A stretch of DNA of 64,000 bases from Enterovibrio norvegicus FF-33 (lineage in GTDB: Bacteria; Pseudomonadota; Gammaproteobacteria; Enterobacterales; Vibrionaceae). How positions within the stretch are numbered: position 1 is the first letter of the stretch; every line of letters starts with the position of its first letter. The position numbers and the translations under genes were made by a program. The notes beneath the pieces are model-generated. The model was given only the letters and a program-made list of their open reading frames with translations, made no database searches and was not told the origin of the DNA. The stretch covers positions 2,246,293 through 2,310,292 of the forward strand of contig NZ_AJYD02000038.1 of NCBI RefSeq assembly GCF_000286835.2, given 5' to 3'. Below are positions 48,072 to 57,810 of this stretch, one piece after another.

Positions 48072-49715
48072 ATGGTAAATGAGAAAAAGAAGGCAGAAGC
48101 GTCACTCAAGAGCCTTCACCGCATTTTCACTGTGCCGGAAGCCCCCCATTCAACCTTGGGCACTATCGAGCAAGCAATCTCGCAAAATCTTAACCGTTTC
48201 TTGCAAGATCATATTATTGCTACCGATTACTCACTGACTGAAATAGAAAAAGACTTCAGTGATGCCAATGTGCCTGAACAACCTTCATTCGTGTCAGACC
48301 ACACCGAGTTTTTGCTGGAAAAACTGGTTGCGCAATCAGTCCATACGTCTTCTCCTCGCTTTATTGGACATATGACATCAGCACTCCCTTACTTCCTGAT
48401 GCCGCTCTCCAAGATCATGATTGCGCTCAATCAGAACACGGTGAAAATTGAAACGTCAAAGGCATTTACCCCGTTAGAGCGCCAAGTTCTAGGCATGCTG
48501 CATAATCTTATTTATCAGCTTGACAAGCCTTTCTATGACAATTGGATGCACAGCGCCGAACACTCGTTAGGCGCATTTTGTTCAGGCGGTACAATCGCCA
48601 ACATCACGGCACTTTGGGTAGCCCGAAACGAAGCCCTAAAAGCAAACGCTGATTTCAAAGGTGTCGCGGAAGAAGGTCTTTTCCGTGCAATGAAGCACTA
48701 TGGTTATGACGATCTGGCCATTATCGTGTCAGAACGCGGCCATTACTCCCTGAAAAAATCTGCAGATGTGTTGGGTATCGGTCGCGAATCACTGATCGCA
48801 GTGCCAACAGACGAGCACAACCGCATTCGTATCGACAAATTGGAAGAAACCGTTGAAACGCTGAAAGCGAAGAATATTAAACCTTTCGCGCTGGTTGGCG
48901 TGGCAGGCACAACCGAAACAGGCAACATCGACCCATTAAATGCCATGGCAGATATTGCCGAGCGTGAAGGTATGCACTTTCATGTTGATGCGGCTTGGGG
49001 TGGTGCGAGCTTGCTGTCCAACAATCAACGCCCTAAGTTAAACGGCATTGAACGCGCAGACTCCGTCACCATTGATGCACACAAACAAATGTACGTGCCC
49101 ATGGGCGCGGGCATGGTGATATTCAAAGACCCTTCACTGGTGTCAGCCATTGAACACCATGCTGATTACATTTTGCGCAAAGGCTCAAAAGATTTAGGCA
49201 GCCATACGCTAGAAGGGTCGCGTGGCGGAATGGCCATGCTACTATTTGCCAGCCTCAATATTATTGGCCGACAAGGTTATGAATTGTTGATCGACCAAAG
49301 TGTTGAGAAAGCGAACTACTTTGCCAACCTGATTGCGGAGCAGCCTGACTTTGAGCTGATCAGTGAACCCGAACTGTGTTTGCTGACTTATCGCTATGTA
49401 CCAGAAGATGTTCGCCGCGCTTTCGCTATTGCGACACCCGATCAAAAAGATGCCATTCATAAACGACTTAACGATCTGACGGTTTTCATTCAAAAACGAC
49501 AACGCGAAGCGGGACAGAATTTTGTGTCGCGCACCACCTTGACACCAAACTACCTTGATAGACGTTCTACGCATGTATTTCGCGTGGTACTGGCTAACCC
49601 GCTCACAACAAAAGCGATCTTACAAGATGTACTCGATGAGCAGCGCGATATCGCCAAACAAAGCACGCTTGCCCACCCAGAACTGATGGCGATGACGCGA
49701 CGTATTCTTGGCTAA
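48072..49715 (+). CDS. panP: PLP-dependent aspartate 1-decarboxylase PanP
   Basis: PanP makes beta-alanine from aspartate for pantothenate and CoA synthesis in species that lack the pyruvoyl enzyme PanD. The 547-residue protein is a group II PLP decarboxylase with the PLP-contacting Asp in FHVDAAWGGASLL and the Schiff-base Lys338 in IDAHKQMYVPMGAG. The N-terminal segment and the SPRFIGHMTSALPYF motif match the Vibrio-type PanP. The ribosome-binding site is weak. It is monocistronic. Glutamate decarboxylase activity is less likely given the overall match. Confidence 0.9.
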   Translation: MVNEKKKAEASLKSLHRIFTVPEAPHSTLGTIEQAISQNLNRFLQDHIIATDYSLTEIEKDFSDANVPEQPSFVSDHTEFLLEKLVAQSVHTSSPRFIGHMTSALPYFLMPLSKIMIALNQNTVKIETSKAFTPLERQVLGMLHNLIYQLDKPFYDNWMHSAEHSLGAFCSGGTIANITALWVARNEALKANADFKGVAEEGLFRAMKHYGYDDLAIIVSERGHYSLKKSADVLGIGRESLIAVPTDEHNRIRIDKLEETVETLKAKNIKPFALVGVAGTTETGNIDPLNAMADIAEREGMHFHVDAAWGGASLLSNNQRPKLNGIERADSVTIDAHKQMYVPMGAGMVIFKDPSLVSAIEHHADYILRKGSKDLGSHTLEGSRGGMAMLLFASLNIIGRQGYELLIDQSVEKANYFANLIAEQPDFELISEPELCLLTYRYVPEDVRRAFAIATPDQKDAIHKRLNDLTVFIQKRQREAGQNFVSRTTLTPNYLDRRSTHVFRVVLANPLTTKAILQDVLDEQRDIAKQSTLAHPELMAMTRRILG

Positions 49716-49886
49716 TATTGTCGTCGTTTTCAAACACTGATAAATGACCAATCGACATTGCCGCCTTGCGCGGCTTTTTCATTTTTGCGATAGCTAACTC
49801 ACTGAAAAAACACCTCGCTTTCGCCTTGATTGCTACGCTTATATCCAGCAGCACGACAAGGAATGAGTCACGCAGGAGAAGTGAAG

Positions 49887-50870
49887 ATGCAGCCACTGGG
49901 ATTTGAACTAAAAGCACTGGATGTGTTTGTCACTACGGCAAAAAGCGGCAACATGACGGCAACGGCGTCTCAACTCAACATGTCACAATCGGCGGTATCA
50001 CAGATATTGGCCAACCTAGAAACCAACCTTGGGGTAAAATTACTTGATCGCAGTGTGCGCCCTATAGAGCTTACTGTCGCGGGTCGTTACTTTTATGATC
50101 AGTCCGTGCATCTTTTAGAGCAAGCTTACAAAACGCAGCATGAAGTCACCAAAGGCAGTTTCGACAGCTTACATTTGGTCAGAATCGCCATGGTTGATTC
50201 ACTCGCGGCGACCGTCGGACAACCGCTGATTGAGGTCATTAAAAAGCACACTGAAAACTGGACCATGATGACGGGTTACTCCCATCTCCACCAGCAAGGG
50301 CTACTGAGTCGCAGTATTGATATTATCATTTCTGATGATGTGCTCGAAAAACAAGATAACCTCAGACGTTGCCAAATTCTCAAAGAACCCTTCGTTTTAG
50401 TCATACCTCGACAGTTTCACGAAAGATTCCCCGATTTATGTACTTCATTACCCGCCATGAGCAAACATTTAGACATGGTTCGCTATAGCGAACAAAGCCT
50501 TATTGGTCAATCGATTGAAACCTACCTACATCAACAGGGGTTAGACGCTCCCGACCGTATGCAACTAGACAATACTTATGCGGTTTTATCCGCCGTAGCG
50601 CAAGGTCTTGGTTGGGCGCTCACTACCCCATTGTGTTTGATGCAAGGCGAGCTATTCCGACAGCAAATCACGTGCTTACCATTACCTGAAAAAGACACAT
50701 TTTTTAGATACCTGACTTTAATCGCGCGTAGAAACGAATTGGGTAATCTTCCAGAAACATTGGCGAATGACAGCTGCAAAATACTTCGCCAGCACTACTT
50801 AACCAAAATTCGACAAGATCACCCATGGCTGGATGGGAAAATCCGCATTGGTCGATACTCAACCGTCTAA
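49887..50870 (+). CDS. LysR-family transcriptional regulator
   Basis: This is a 327-residue LysR regulator. The N-terminal winged helix-turn-helix is clear (KALDVFVTTAKSGNMTATAS, SQSAVSQILANLETNLGVKL), followed by a periplasmic-binding-like effector domain. The ATG at 49887 (MQPLGFELKAL) follows AGGAG; the frame extends 19 codons upstream without support. It lies 249 bp upstream of the glutamine-synthetase-like operon in the same direction. It is therefore the likely regulator of that operon, though this is inferred from position only. Confidence 0.88.
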   Translation: MQPLGFELKALDVFVTTAKSGNMTATASQLNMSQSAVSQILANLETNLGVKLLDRSVRPIELTVAGRYFYDQSVHLLEQAYKTQHEVTKGSFDSLHLVRIAMVDSLAATVGQPLIEVIKKHTENWTMMTGYSHLHQQGLLSRSIDIIISDDVLEKQDNLRRCQILKEPFVLVIPRQFHERFPDLCTSLPAMSKHLDMVRYSEQSLIGQSIETYLHQQGLDAPDRMQLDNTYAVLSAVAQGLGWALTTPLCLMQGELFRQQITCLPLPEKDTFFRYLTLIARRNELGNLPETLANDSCKILRQHYLTKIRQDHPWLDGKIRIGRYSTV

Positions 50871-51119
50871 CGCCACGACCTACTATTAGTATTGCTTATA
50901 GTGCTGCCTTACTTAACGTGATTGTTGTGGCAGTTTCTTTGCATCCTCTCCTACCTTAATTTCATTAGTCCGTTACCGAACGCCAGACTCTGAAGGTAAA
51001 GCCCGTGGTTCTGGCCGCGTCTACTATCGTTGATCAGTAAGCCATAAGTTGGATTCAGTAACGAAACAGCGTTTATCGAGCCGTTCGGCAGCATGATATT
51101 GGCAAAAATAGGAGCGGGA

Positions 51120-52490
51120 ATGGAAGCGCGCGAAGTAAAAACAATCGCTGACGCAAAGCACATCGTCGAAGAGAGAAAACTCACTCATGTCAAAGTGGGA
51201 CTTTTCGATAACGATGGCGTCATGCGCGGTAAGTACATGTCGAAAGAGAAATTCTTCTCATCTTTAGACGGCGGCTTTGCTTTTTGTGATGTGGTTTTAG
51301 GCTGGGATGTTAAAGACCAGCTTTATGACAACGTGAAATTCACAGGCTGGCACACAGGCTATCCTGATGCCCCTGCACGGATCTTGCCTGAAACCTGCCG
51401 TGAAGTGCTCGATGAAGACGGCATGGTGTTGTTTATCGCAGAATTTTCAGGCGCGGCTGAAGCCGTGTGCCCACGAGCAACCCTCAGACGCGTACTCGAT
51501 AAAGCCGAAGCAATGGGCTTTGACGCCTACGCTGCGCTCGAATACGAATTCTTTATCTTCGATGAAACGCCTCAGTCAGTGCGTGAGAAAGGTTTCCGAA
51601 ACCTCAAAACCATCACGCCCGATTGGTTCGGCTATTCAATGATTCGTAATTCAACCTATTCCGGTTTGTATAAAGCCATTCTCGCCATGAGTGAATCCAT
51701 GGATTTCCCCATTGAAGGCATTCACTCAGAAACAGGCCCTGGCGTGATCGAAGCGGCGCTCGCCTATGACTCCGCACTCAATGCAGCCGACAAAGCGGCG
51801 TTGTTCAAAACCTACATGAAGGTGCTCGCGCAGAAAAACGACATGATGGCGACCTTTATGGCGAAGTGGAGTAACGATTACCCCGGTCAAAGCGGTCACA
51901 TTCACATTTCGCTGCGAGACAAAACCAGTGGGAAAAACGCGTTCTATGCGCCAGATGCTGAACTGAACATGAGTGATATCCAGCGCCACTTTTTGGCAGG
52001 ACAGCAGCGCCTCATGCCACAGTTTTTGTGCATGATTGCACCTTCGATTAACAGCTATTCACGCATGATCCCCGGCTTTTGGGCACCGACCGATGCAACC
52101 TGGGGCGTTGAAAACCGCACCACGTCACTACGTGTTATTCCTGGTTCTGAAAAATCTCAGCGCATTGAATATCGTCTAGGCGCAGCAGACGCGAACCCTT
52201 ACCTCGCACTCGCTGCAGCGCTGGCCTCCGGTCTGTATGGCATTGAACACAAACTCGAACCTTATGACCGCATCATCGGTAATGCGTATGAAATGACGCA
52301 TCCACAGGAACTTCAGCTCCCTCGTACGCTTTGGGAAGCAGCGCAGTCATTCAAACACTCAGATGCCGCCAAATCCATGCTAGGAGAAGCCTTTGTTGAA
52401 CACTTTGCTGCCTCACGAGAATGGGAAGAAAGAGAGTTCCGCAAACACGTGACAGATTGGGAATTAGACCGTTATTTCGAAATTATCTAG
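51120..52490 (+). CDS. Glutamine-synthetase-like gamma-glutamyl-amine ligase
   Basis: This is a 456-residue member of the GlnA/PuuA/IpuC superfamily. Such non-GlnA members join glutamate to an amine using ATP. Visible landmarks are the beta-grasp N-terminus, the metal-binding YEFF and ETGPGVIEAAL segments, the SGQSGHIHIS-type His region (GQSGHIHISLRD), and ENRTTSLRVIPG with YRLGAADANPYLALAA. The ATG at 51120 has TAGGAG five bases upstream; a start nine codons earlier lacks a site. It is the first gene of a compact operon. Operon context favours an amino-alcohol or amine substrate rather than ammonia. Confidence 0.88.
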   Translation: MEAREVKTIADAKHIVEERKLTHVKVGLFDNDGVMRGKYMSKEKFFSSLDGGFAFCDVVLGWDVKDQLYDNVKFTGWHTGYPDAPARILPETCREVLDEDGMVLFIAEFSGAAEAVCPRATLRRVLDKAEAMGFDAYAALEYEFFIFDETPQSVREKGFRNLKTITPDWFGYSMIRNSTYSGLYKAILAMSESMDFPIEGIHSETGPGVIEAALAYDSALNAADKAALFKTYMKVLAQKNDMMATFMAKWSNDYPGQSGHIHISLRDKTSGKNAFYAPDAELNMSDIQRHFLAGQQRLMPQFLCMIAPSINSYSRMIPGFWAPTDATWGVENRTTSLRVIPGSEKSQRIEYRLGAADANPYLALAAALASGLYGIEHKLEPYDRIIGNAYEMTHPQELQLPRTLWEAAQSFKHSDAAKSMLGEAFVEHFAASREWEEREFRKHVTDWELDRYFEII

Positions 52491-52499
52491 GTGCTAAAC

Positions 52500-53885
52500 A
52501 TGGAACGTTTTCAAACAATCACACCGGTTGATGGCAGTGTATATGTCGAACGCCCTTACGCGAATTCGGCGCAGATCAACGATACTTTAGACAAAGCGCA
52601 AACGGCGCAAACGCACTGGCAATCATTACCACTAGAAGCAAGACAAGCCATTTGTCAAAAAGCCGTGGCGTGCTTTGTGGCTAACCAAGATGCGATTGCA
52701 GAAGAAGTGAGCTGGATGATGGGACGTCCCATTGCCTACACCAAGGGCGAAGTGGCCGGCTTTGAAGAACGCGCCACACACATGATCAAGATTGCGCCAG
52801 AAGCGCTTGCACCGATCATGCTCCCAGAAAAACAAGGGTTTCGTCGCTACATCAAGCGCGTTCCACTTGGCACCGTCTTCGTGATTGCGCCTTGGAATTA
52901 TCCCTATCTCACCGCGGTGAATGCAATTGTACCTGCGTTGCTAGCGGGCAATACCGTTGTTCTCAAGCATTCTGCACAAACACCACTGTGCGCAGAACGT
53001 ATGGTCGCCGCGTTTATAGAAGCAGGCATTCCCGAAGGTGTCTTCCAATATTTGCATCTCTCCCACGCAGATACCGAAACCGTTATGCAACAAGAAAGCA
53101 TTCGACACATTGCATTTACTGGCTCAGTGCCGGGCGGCAAGGTAGTTGAGCGTGCGGTTGCCGGTCGATTTATCAGTACTGGCCTAGAGTTGGGTGGCAA
53201 AGACCCTGCATATATTCGTCACGACGCCGATATCAAAAATGCGGTAGACACCGTGATTGATGGCGCTTTCTTTAATTCAGGCCAATCATGCTGTGGCATG
53301 GAGCGCTTGTACGTTCATGAAAGTGTTTATGACGATGTCGTCAGCCAATCCATTGATCTGGTCAAACAATACCAACTTGGTCGTCCCGATGACCCGAAAA
53401 CCAACTTAGGTCCACTCGTCAGAACAGCATCCGCAGATTTTGTGCGCGGACAAACAGCCGAAGCCATTGCCCAAGGCGCGAAAGGACTGATTGATGCAGC
53501 CGACTTCCCTGCTGACCAATTGGGTACGCCCTATCTTGCGCCTCAGTTGTTAATCAACGTTGATCATTCCATGCGTGTCATGACTGAAGAAACCTTCGGC
53601 CCCGTGCTTGGTATACAGAAAGTTAAAACCGACGACGAAGCAATTCGCTTAATGAATGACAGTGAATTTGGCTTAACGGCGGCAATTTTTACCCAAGACG
53701 AAGCGCAAGGCGAGCAATGGGCAGATCGCGTTGATGCTGGCACCGTATTTTTAAATCGCTGTGATTACCTTGACCCCGCATTGGCTTGGGTTGGCGTAAA
53801 AAACAGCGGACGTGGCTGCACACTCTCGCAAATAGGCTTCGAGCAACTGACTCGGCCAAAATCTTTTCACTTCAAGCGCGTTTAG
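52500..53885 (+). CDS. NAD(P)-dependent aldehyde dehydrogenase
   Basis: This is a 461-residue ALDH-superfamily enzyme that oxidises an aldehyde to a carboxylate. The catalytic Cys264 lies in NSGQSCCG, general base Glu230 in LELGGKDP, and the oxyanion Asn133 in APWNYPYL. The nucleotide-binding FTGSVPGGK is also present. The ATG at 52500 lies 9 bp after the ligase gene, with an AGGTG site. In the operon it probably oxidises the aldehyde made by the following iron-type alcohol dehydrogenase, perhaps while still gamma-glutamylated. The exact substrate is inferred from context. Confidence 0.92.
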   Translation: MERFQTITPVDGSVYVERPYANSAQINDTLDKAQTAQTHWQSLPLEARQAICQKAVACFVANQDAIAEEVSWMMGRPIAYTKGEVAGFEERATHMIKIAPEALAPIMLPEKQGFRRYIKRVPLGTVFVIAPWNYPYLTAVNAIVPALLAGNTVVLKHSAQTPLCAERMVAAFIEAGIPEGVFQYLHLSHADTETVMQQESIRHIAFTGSVPGGKVVERAVAGRFISTGLELGGKDPAYIRHDADIKNAVDTVIDGAFFNSGQSCCGMERLYVHESVYDDVVSQSIDLVKQYQLGRPDDPKTNLGPLVRTASADFVRGQTAEAIAQGAKGLIDAADFPADQLGTPYLAPQLLINVDHSMRVMTEETFGPVLGIQKVKTDDEAIRLMNDSEFGLTAAIFTQDEAQGEQWADRVDAGTVFLNRCDYLDPALAWVGVKNSGRGCTLSQIGFEQLTRPKSFHFKRV

Positions 53886-53894
53886 GAGCAAACC

Positions 53895-55061
53895 ATGAGC
53901 ATTTCATCTTGGAATTACCCAACCGCCATGGTGGTTGGTGAAGGCGCGTTAGAAAATCTGCCGGACGCCTGTCAGAAGGCGGGAATGCGCAGACCACTGC
54001 TGGTCACCGATCCCGGTATTGCCGCTCTACCCATGACAAAACAAGTGATGACGCTTTGTCAGCAATCAGGCTTTGAGGCCACATTGTTTAGCGACATTCA
54101 AGGCAACCCAACCGGCCAAAATGTTGAAGATGGAAATCGCGCATTCATTGCAGGAAATCATGACGGCGTGATCGCCTTTGGTGGTGGTTCCGCACTCGAT
54201 TGCGCTAAAGCTATTGCGCTGTCTGCGCAGCAATCACGCTCATTGTGGGATTTTGAAGACGTGGGCGATAACTGGATGCTCGCTAACGAAGAAAGAATTG
54301 CGCCAGTGGTCGCAATTCCTACCACTGCAGGCACTGGCTCAGAAGTCGGCCGCGCGTCCGTAATCACCAATGAGCAGGAGAAGAGAAAAATCATCATTTT
54401 CCATCCCGCCATGGTGCCACAACAGGTGATTCTGGATCCAACACTGACGGTTGGTTTGCCTGCACATATTACTGCAGCTACTGGAATGGACGCCCTCTCT
54501 CACAATCTTGAAGGCTTGTGCTCGCCGTTCTATCACCCAATGGCAGAAGGGATTGCGATTGAAGGCATTCGCTTGGTCAAAAACTTTTTGCCGATAGCCG
54601 TCGAAAATGGCGCAGATATAGAAGCCCGTACCCAAATGTTAGTGGCATCAAGCATGGGAGCGACGGCCTTTCAAAAAGGTCTGGGTGCGATGCACGCCAT
54701 CGCCCACAGCCTTGGCGCGCTATATAACAGTCACCATGGTTTGCTGAACGCCATTTTGATGCCATATGTACTCAATGCCAACCGCGAACAAATCGAAGAA
54801 AAAATGACACGACTGGCTCGCTACCTTGATCTCGACATACAAGAATCCGGCACAGACACTGTGCTGAATTGGGTACTGGCATTGAGAAAATCTGTGGGTA
54901 TTCCTCACACATTGGCAGAGATTGGCCTCTCAGATGAAGACGCCGAGTTGGTCGGAAGCATGGCATTGCATGATCCTTCAGCGGGCGGCAACCCCATTTC
55001 ATTTACCGCCACGCAATACAGCCAGTTGTTCTCAGATGCTGTGAACGGAAATGGCGTATAG
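53895..55061 (+). CDS. Iron-type (group III) alcohol dehydrogenase
   Basis: This is a 388-residue metal-dependent alcohol dehydrogenase. The NAD-binding loop is GGGSALDCAK (about 96-105). The metal ligands are predicted as Asp199, His203, His267 and His281 (GMDALSHNLEG, GAMHAIAHSLGALYNSHHG), matching the FucO pattern. The family signature TTAGTGSEV is present. It is 9 bp from the ALDH gene and 9 bp from the amidotransferase gene. Its presence in a gamma-glutamylation operon, in place of an amine oxidase, suggests that the amine substrate carries a hydroxyl group. Confidence 0.92.
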   Translation: MSISSWNYPTAMVVGEGALENLPDACQKAGMRRPLLVTDPGIAALPMTKQVMTLCQQSGFEATLFSDIQGNPTGQNVEDGNRAFIAGNHDGVIAFGGGSALDCAKAIALSAQQSRSLWDFEDVGDNWMLANEERIAPVVAIPTTAGTGSEVGRASVITNEQEKRKIIIFHPAMVPQQVILDPTLTVGLPAHITAATGMDALSHNLEGLCSPFYHPMAEGIAIEGIRLVKNFLPIAVENGADIEARTQMLVASSMGATAFQKGLGAMHAIAHSLGALYNSHHGLLNAILMPYVLNANREQIEEKMTRLARYLDLDIQESGTDTVLNWVLALRKSVGIPHTLAEIGLSDEDAELVGSMALHDPSAGGNPISFTATQYSQLFSDAVNGNGV

Positions 55062-55070
55062 CGAGGATTT

Positions 55071-55784
55071 ATGCAGGTTGGCATTTTACTCTGTGACGAT
55101 GTAAAGGCTGAACTTCAGCCAGTACATAACAATTATCCCGATATGTTTGCCGCCATTTTGCTGCGTGCGGACCCGAGTTTATCGCTGCAATTTTATCGCG
55201 TCATCGATGGAAATTATCCGAAAAACATTGATGACTGCGATGGCTACATTATTTCCGGCAGTCGCTATAGCGTTTATGACGACTTACCGTGGATCAAAAC
55301 CTTTGAGGCCTTTGTTCGCACCCTTTTTACGCAAGGAAAGCCAACGGTGGGCATTTGTTTTGGTCATCAAATGATGGCCAGAGCATTGGGCGGCGAAGTC
55401 GCACGTTCTGAACGGGGTTGGGGCGTCGGTATTGCCACCAGTCAACTCAATACAAAACAAGATTGGATTGATTCAGACGGCAACGATTTTTCCTTGGTGG
55501 TCAGCCATCAAGACCAGGTCGTCACTCTGCCAGACAAAGGTAAAAACCTAGCAGGAAGTGAATTTTGTCCCATCGGTATGTTCACCGTGGACAACCACTT
55601 TCTTGCCATTCAAGGACACCCTGAATTCAGCCGTGCCTACTCCTTCGATTTAATGGAAGCAAGGCGCGATCGCATTCCCGAAGCTGTCATCGATAACGGT
55701 CAAGCATCACTGACCCAAACGTCGGACAGCGAAAACGTCACCCGATGGCTATTGAATTTTTTGCATCAAGCAGCAAAAAACTAA
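55071..55784 (+). CDS. Class I glutamine amidotransferase-like hydrolase
   Basis: This 237-residue stand-alone GATase domain has a full catalytic triad: Cys96 in GICFGHQMMA, and His183 and Glu185 in QGHPEFSRAY. Such stand-alone proteins can release glutamate from gamma-glutamyl amides. In this operon it is the natural candidate for the last step, cleaving a gamma-glutamyl amino acid to glutamate and a free amino acid. It belongs to the GMP-synthase-like GATase branch, not the PuuD branch, so the assignment rests on context. It lies 9 bp after the alcohol dehydrogenase gene. Confidence 0.88.
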   Translation: MQVGILLCDDVKAELQPVHNNYPDMFAAILLRADPSLSLQFYRVIDGNYPKNIDDCDGYIISGSRYSVYDDLPWIKTFEAFVRTLFTQGKPTVGICFGHQMMARALGGEVARSERGWGVGIATSQLNTKQDWIDSDGNDFSLVVSHQDQVVTLPDKGKNLAGSEFCPIGMFTVDNHFLAIQGHPEFSRAYSFDLMEARRDRIPEAVIDNGQASLTQTSDSENVTRWLLNFLHQAAKN

Positions 55785-55819
55785 CCCAGTAGCGAGTGAT
55801 AATCATAAGGACATGATTC

Positions 55820-56407
55820 ATGGACTCTACCCGCGAAGAAGCCGATGACACACTGGCGTACCTTCCCTCACCATTGGCGGCTTATGTGAGATTTGTAGAA
55901 TCGATTAACTACTATGTCGGTCGATTCGCCATGTATCTCATTTTTCTGATGCTCGGCATTCTCGTGTATTCGTCTGTCACCAAAACCTTCTTTTTCCCAT
56001 CTCTGTGGACACTCGAAATGGCACAGTTTGTCATGGTGGCTTACTACATGCTGGGTGGCCCTTACTCCATGCAGCTCAATAGCCATGTTCGTATGGATTT
56101 ACTCTATGGAAGCTGGTCGCCTCGCACTAAAACCTTGGTGGATTGTGTCACCGTGTTTTTCCTTCTCTTCTATCTTGGCGTATTACTCTACGGGGGCATT
56201 TCCAGCACCTCGTATGCGTTGGAATATAGCGAACGCAGCTACTCTGCATGGCGTCCTTATATGTCCCCCATCAAAATCACTATGTGCGTGAGTATCTTCC
56301 TTATGATCTTGCAGGCCACCGCCGTCATGCTCAAAGACATCGCCAAACTGCGCGCCCCTCTCGATCCGCCCGTAGATCCGCAGAAGGAGACGCGCAATGA
56401 GCTATGA
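55820..56407 (+). CDS. TRAP transporter small permease subunit (DctQ-like)
   Basis: This 195-residue inner-membrane protein has four predicted membrane helices. It has the DctQ hallmark of a conserved Trp/Glu stretch (SLWTLEMAQFVMVAYYMLGG) and the SHVRMDLLYG segment. It pairs with the large permease, whose gene it overlaps by 11 bp. It begins 35 bp after the amidotransferase gene, within the same operon, so the importer probably supplies the substrate of the pathway. Confidence 0.9.
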   Translation: MDSTREEADDTLAYLPSPLAAYVRFVESINYYVGRFAMYLIFLMLGILVYSSVTKTFFFPSLWTLEMAQFVMVAYYMLGGPYSMQLNSHVRMDLLYGSWSPRTKTLVDCVTVFFLLFYLGVLLYGGISSTSYALEYSERSYSAWRPYMSPIKITMCVSIFLMILQATAVMLKDIAKLRAPLDPPVDPQKETRNEL

Positions 56408-57719
56408 ATTAATCGCACTGCTGATGTTTTCTTCCATGATGCTGATGCTGCTAACAGGTCAACGCGTGTTTGCCGCCATCGGCTCTGTCGCGGTAATCGC
56501 CGCATTATTTCTGTGGGGAGATGGCGGGTCTGAAATCGCTTTTGGCGCCGCAATGAAACTGATGAAGTGGTATCCGCTGCTCACATTGCCGCTATTTATC
56601 TATATGGGCTACATGCTGTCCGAGTCTGGTATCGCAGAAGATTTGTACAAAATGTTCCATGTTTGGATGGGCCCCATCCATGGTGGGCTAGCTATCGGCA
56701 CCATTTTGTTGATGGTCGCCATTTCCGCCATGAATGGCCTAAGTGTGGCGGGCATGGCCATCGGTGCCAGTATCGCCCTTCCCGAGCTGCTTCGGCGAGG
56801 CTATGACAAGATCATGGTCACAGGGGTTATTCAAGCTGGTAGCTCTCTTGGGATACTCGTTCCCCCAAGCGTGGTACTCGTGCTATATGGCATGATCGCG
56901 CGACAACCTGTTGGGCAGCTTTGGCTGGCAGGCGTGTTCCCAGGTTTACTCATGGCCGCCATGTTCGTGTTGTACATCGTTATCCGCTGCAAGCTTCAAC
57001 CCCAACTTGGTCCTGCGCTTTCAGAAGAAGAACGCAATGTACCCATGGCAGAGAAACTTAAATTACTGCGCGCAGGTGTGTTGCCGCTGGCTATTTTCTT
57101 CTCCATGACTGGCCTCTTTCTCATGGGCGTCACCAGCTTGGTGGAAAGCTCTGCGGTTGGTGCGTTATCGGCGACGGTCGCGGCCATTATCAAGCGTCGC
57201 ATGACGAAAGAAGTGATAGAAAATACCCTGCGCAAAACCCTCGCCATTAGCTGCATGTTCATGTGGATTATTCTCGCCGCGCTGTGTTTTGGTGCCGTGT
57301 TTGATGGCCTTGGTGCAGTCAAAGCAATAGAAGGTTTGTTCGTTGAGAGACTGGGTTTAACGCCTTGGGAAATTCTTATCTTGATGCAACTTTCTTATCT
57401 CATCATGGGTACATTCCTTGATGACACCGCCATGCTGGTGATTGTCGCGCCGCTATACGTGCCTCTGGTGAAACTACTCGGCTTCGATTTGATTTGGTAT
57501 GGCGTGCTTTACACCATCACTTGTCAGATTGCCTACATGACGCCGCCATTTGGCTACAACCTCTTCCTGATGCGAGCAATGGCGCCTCCAGAGGTGTCGC
57601 TCACTGATATTTATCGCTCCATCATTCCCTTTGTCATCATCATGATGTGCGCGTTAGCCATTGTGATGATTTTCCCTCAGGTCGCATTGTGGCTTCCTGA
57701 ATGGCATTACAGCCGATAA
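56397..57719 (+). CDS. TRAP transporter large permease subunit (DctM-like)
   Basis: This is a 440-residue membrane subunit that carries the ion-coupled transport path. About twelve hydrophobic segments are visible, with the DctM motifs MNGLSVAGMAIGASIALPEL, LGILVPPSVVLVLYG and TCQIAYMTPPFGYNLF. It overlaps the DctQ-like gene by 11 bp, and the binding-protein gene follows after 91 bp. Together the three genes form a complete sodium-driven TRAP system, probably for a small organic solute. Confidence 0.93.
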   Translation: MSYELIALLMFSSMMLMLLTGQRVFAAIGSVAVIAALFLWGDGGSEIAFGAAMKLMKWYPLLTLPLFIYMGYMLSESGIAEDLYKMFHVWMGPIHGGLAIGTILLMVAISAMNGLSVAGMAIGASIALPELLRRGYDKIMVTGVIQAGSSLGILVPPSVVLVLYGMIARQPVGQLWLAGVFPGLLMAAMFVLYIVIRCKLQPQLGPALSEEERNVPMAEKLKLLRAGVLPLAIFFSMTGLFLMGVTSLVESSAVGALSATVAAIIKRRMTKEVIENTLRKTLAISCMFMWIILAALCFGAVFDGLGAVKAIEGLFVERLGLTPWEILILMQLSYLIMGTFLDDTAMLVIVAPLYVPLVKLLGFDLIWYGVLYTITCQIAYMTPPFGYNLFLMRAMAPPEVSLTDIYRSIIPFVIIMMCALAIVMIFPQVALWLPEWHYSR

Positions 57720-57810
57720 TTGAAACCAGTTCTAAACTCAAAAGTGAGACAAGCAAGAATGTAAGACCTAAAAACGCAACATCTAACTTAGACGTGAAAA
57801 GGACACCGCT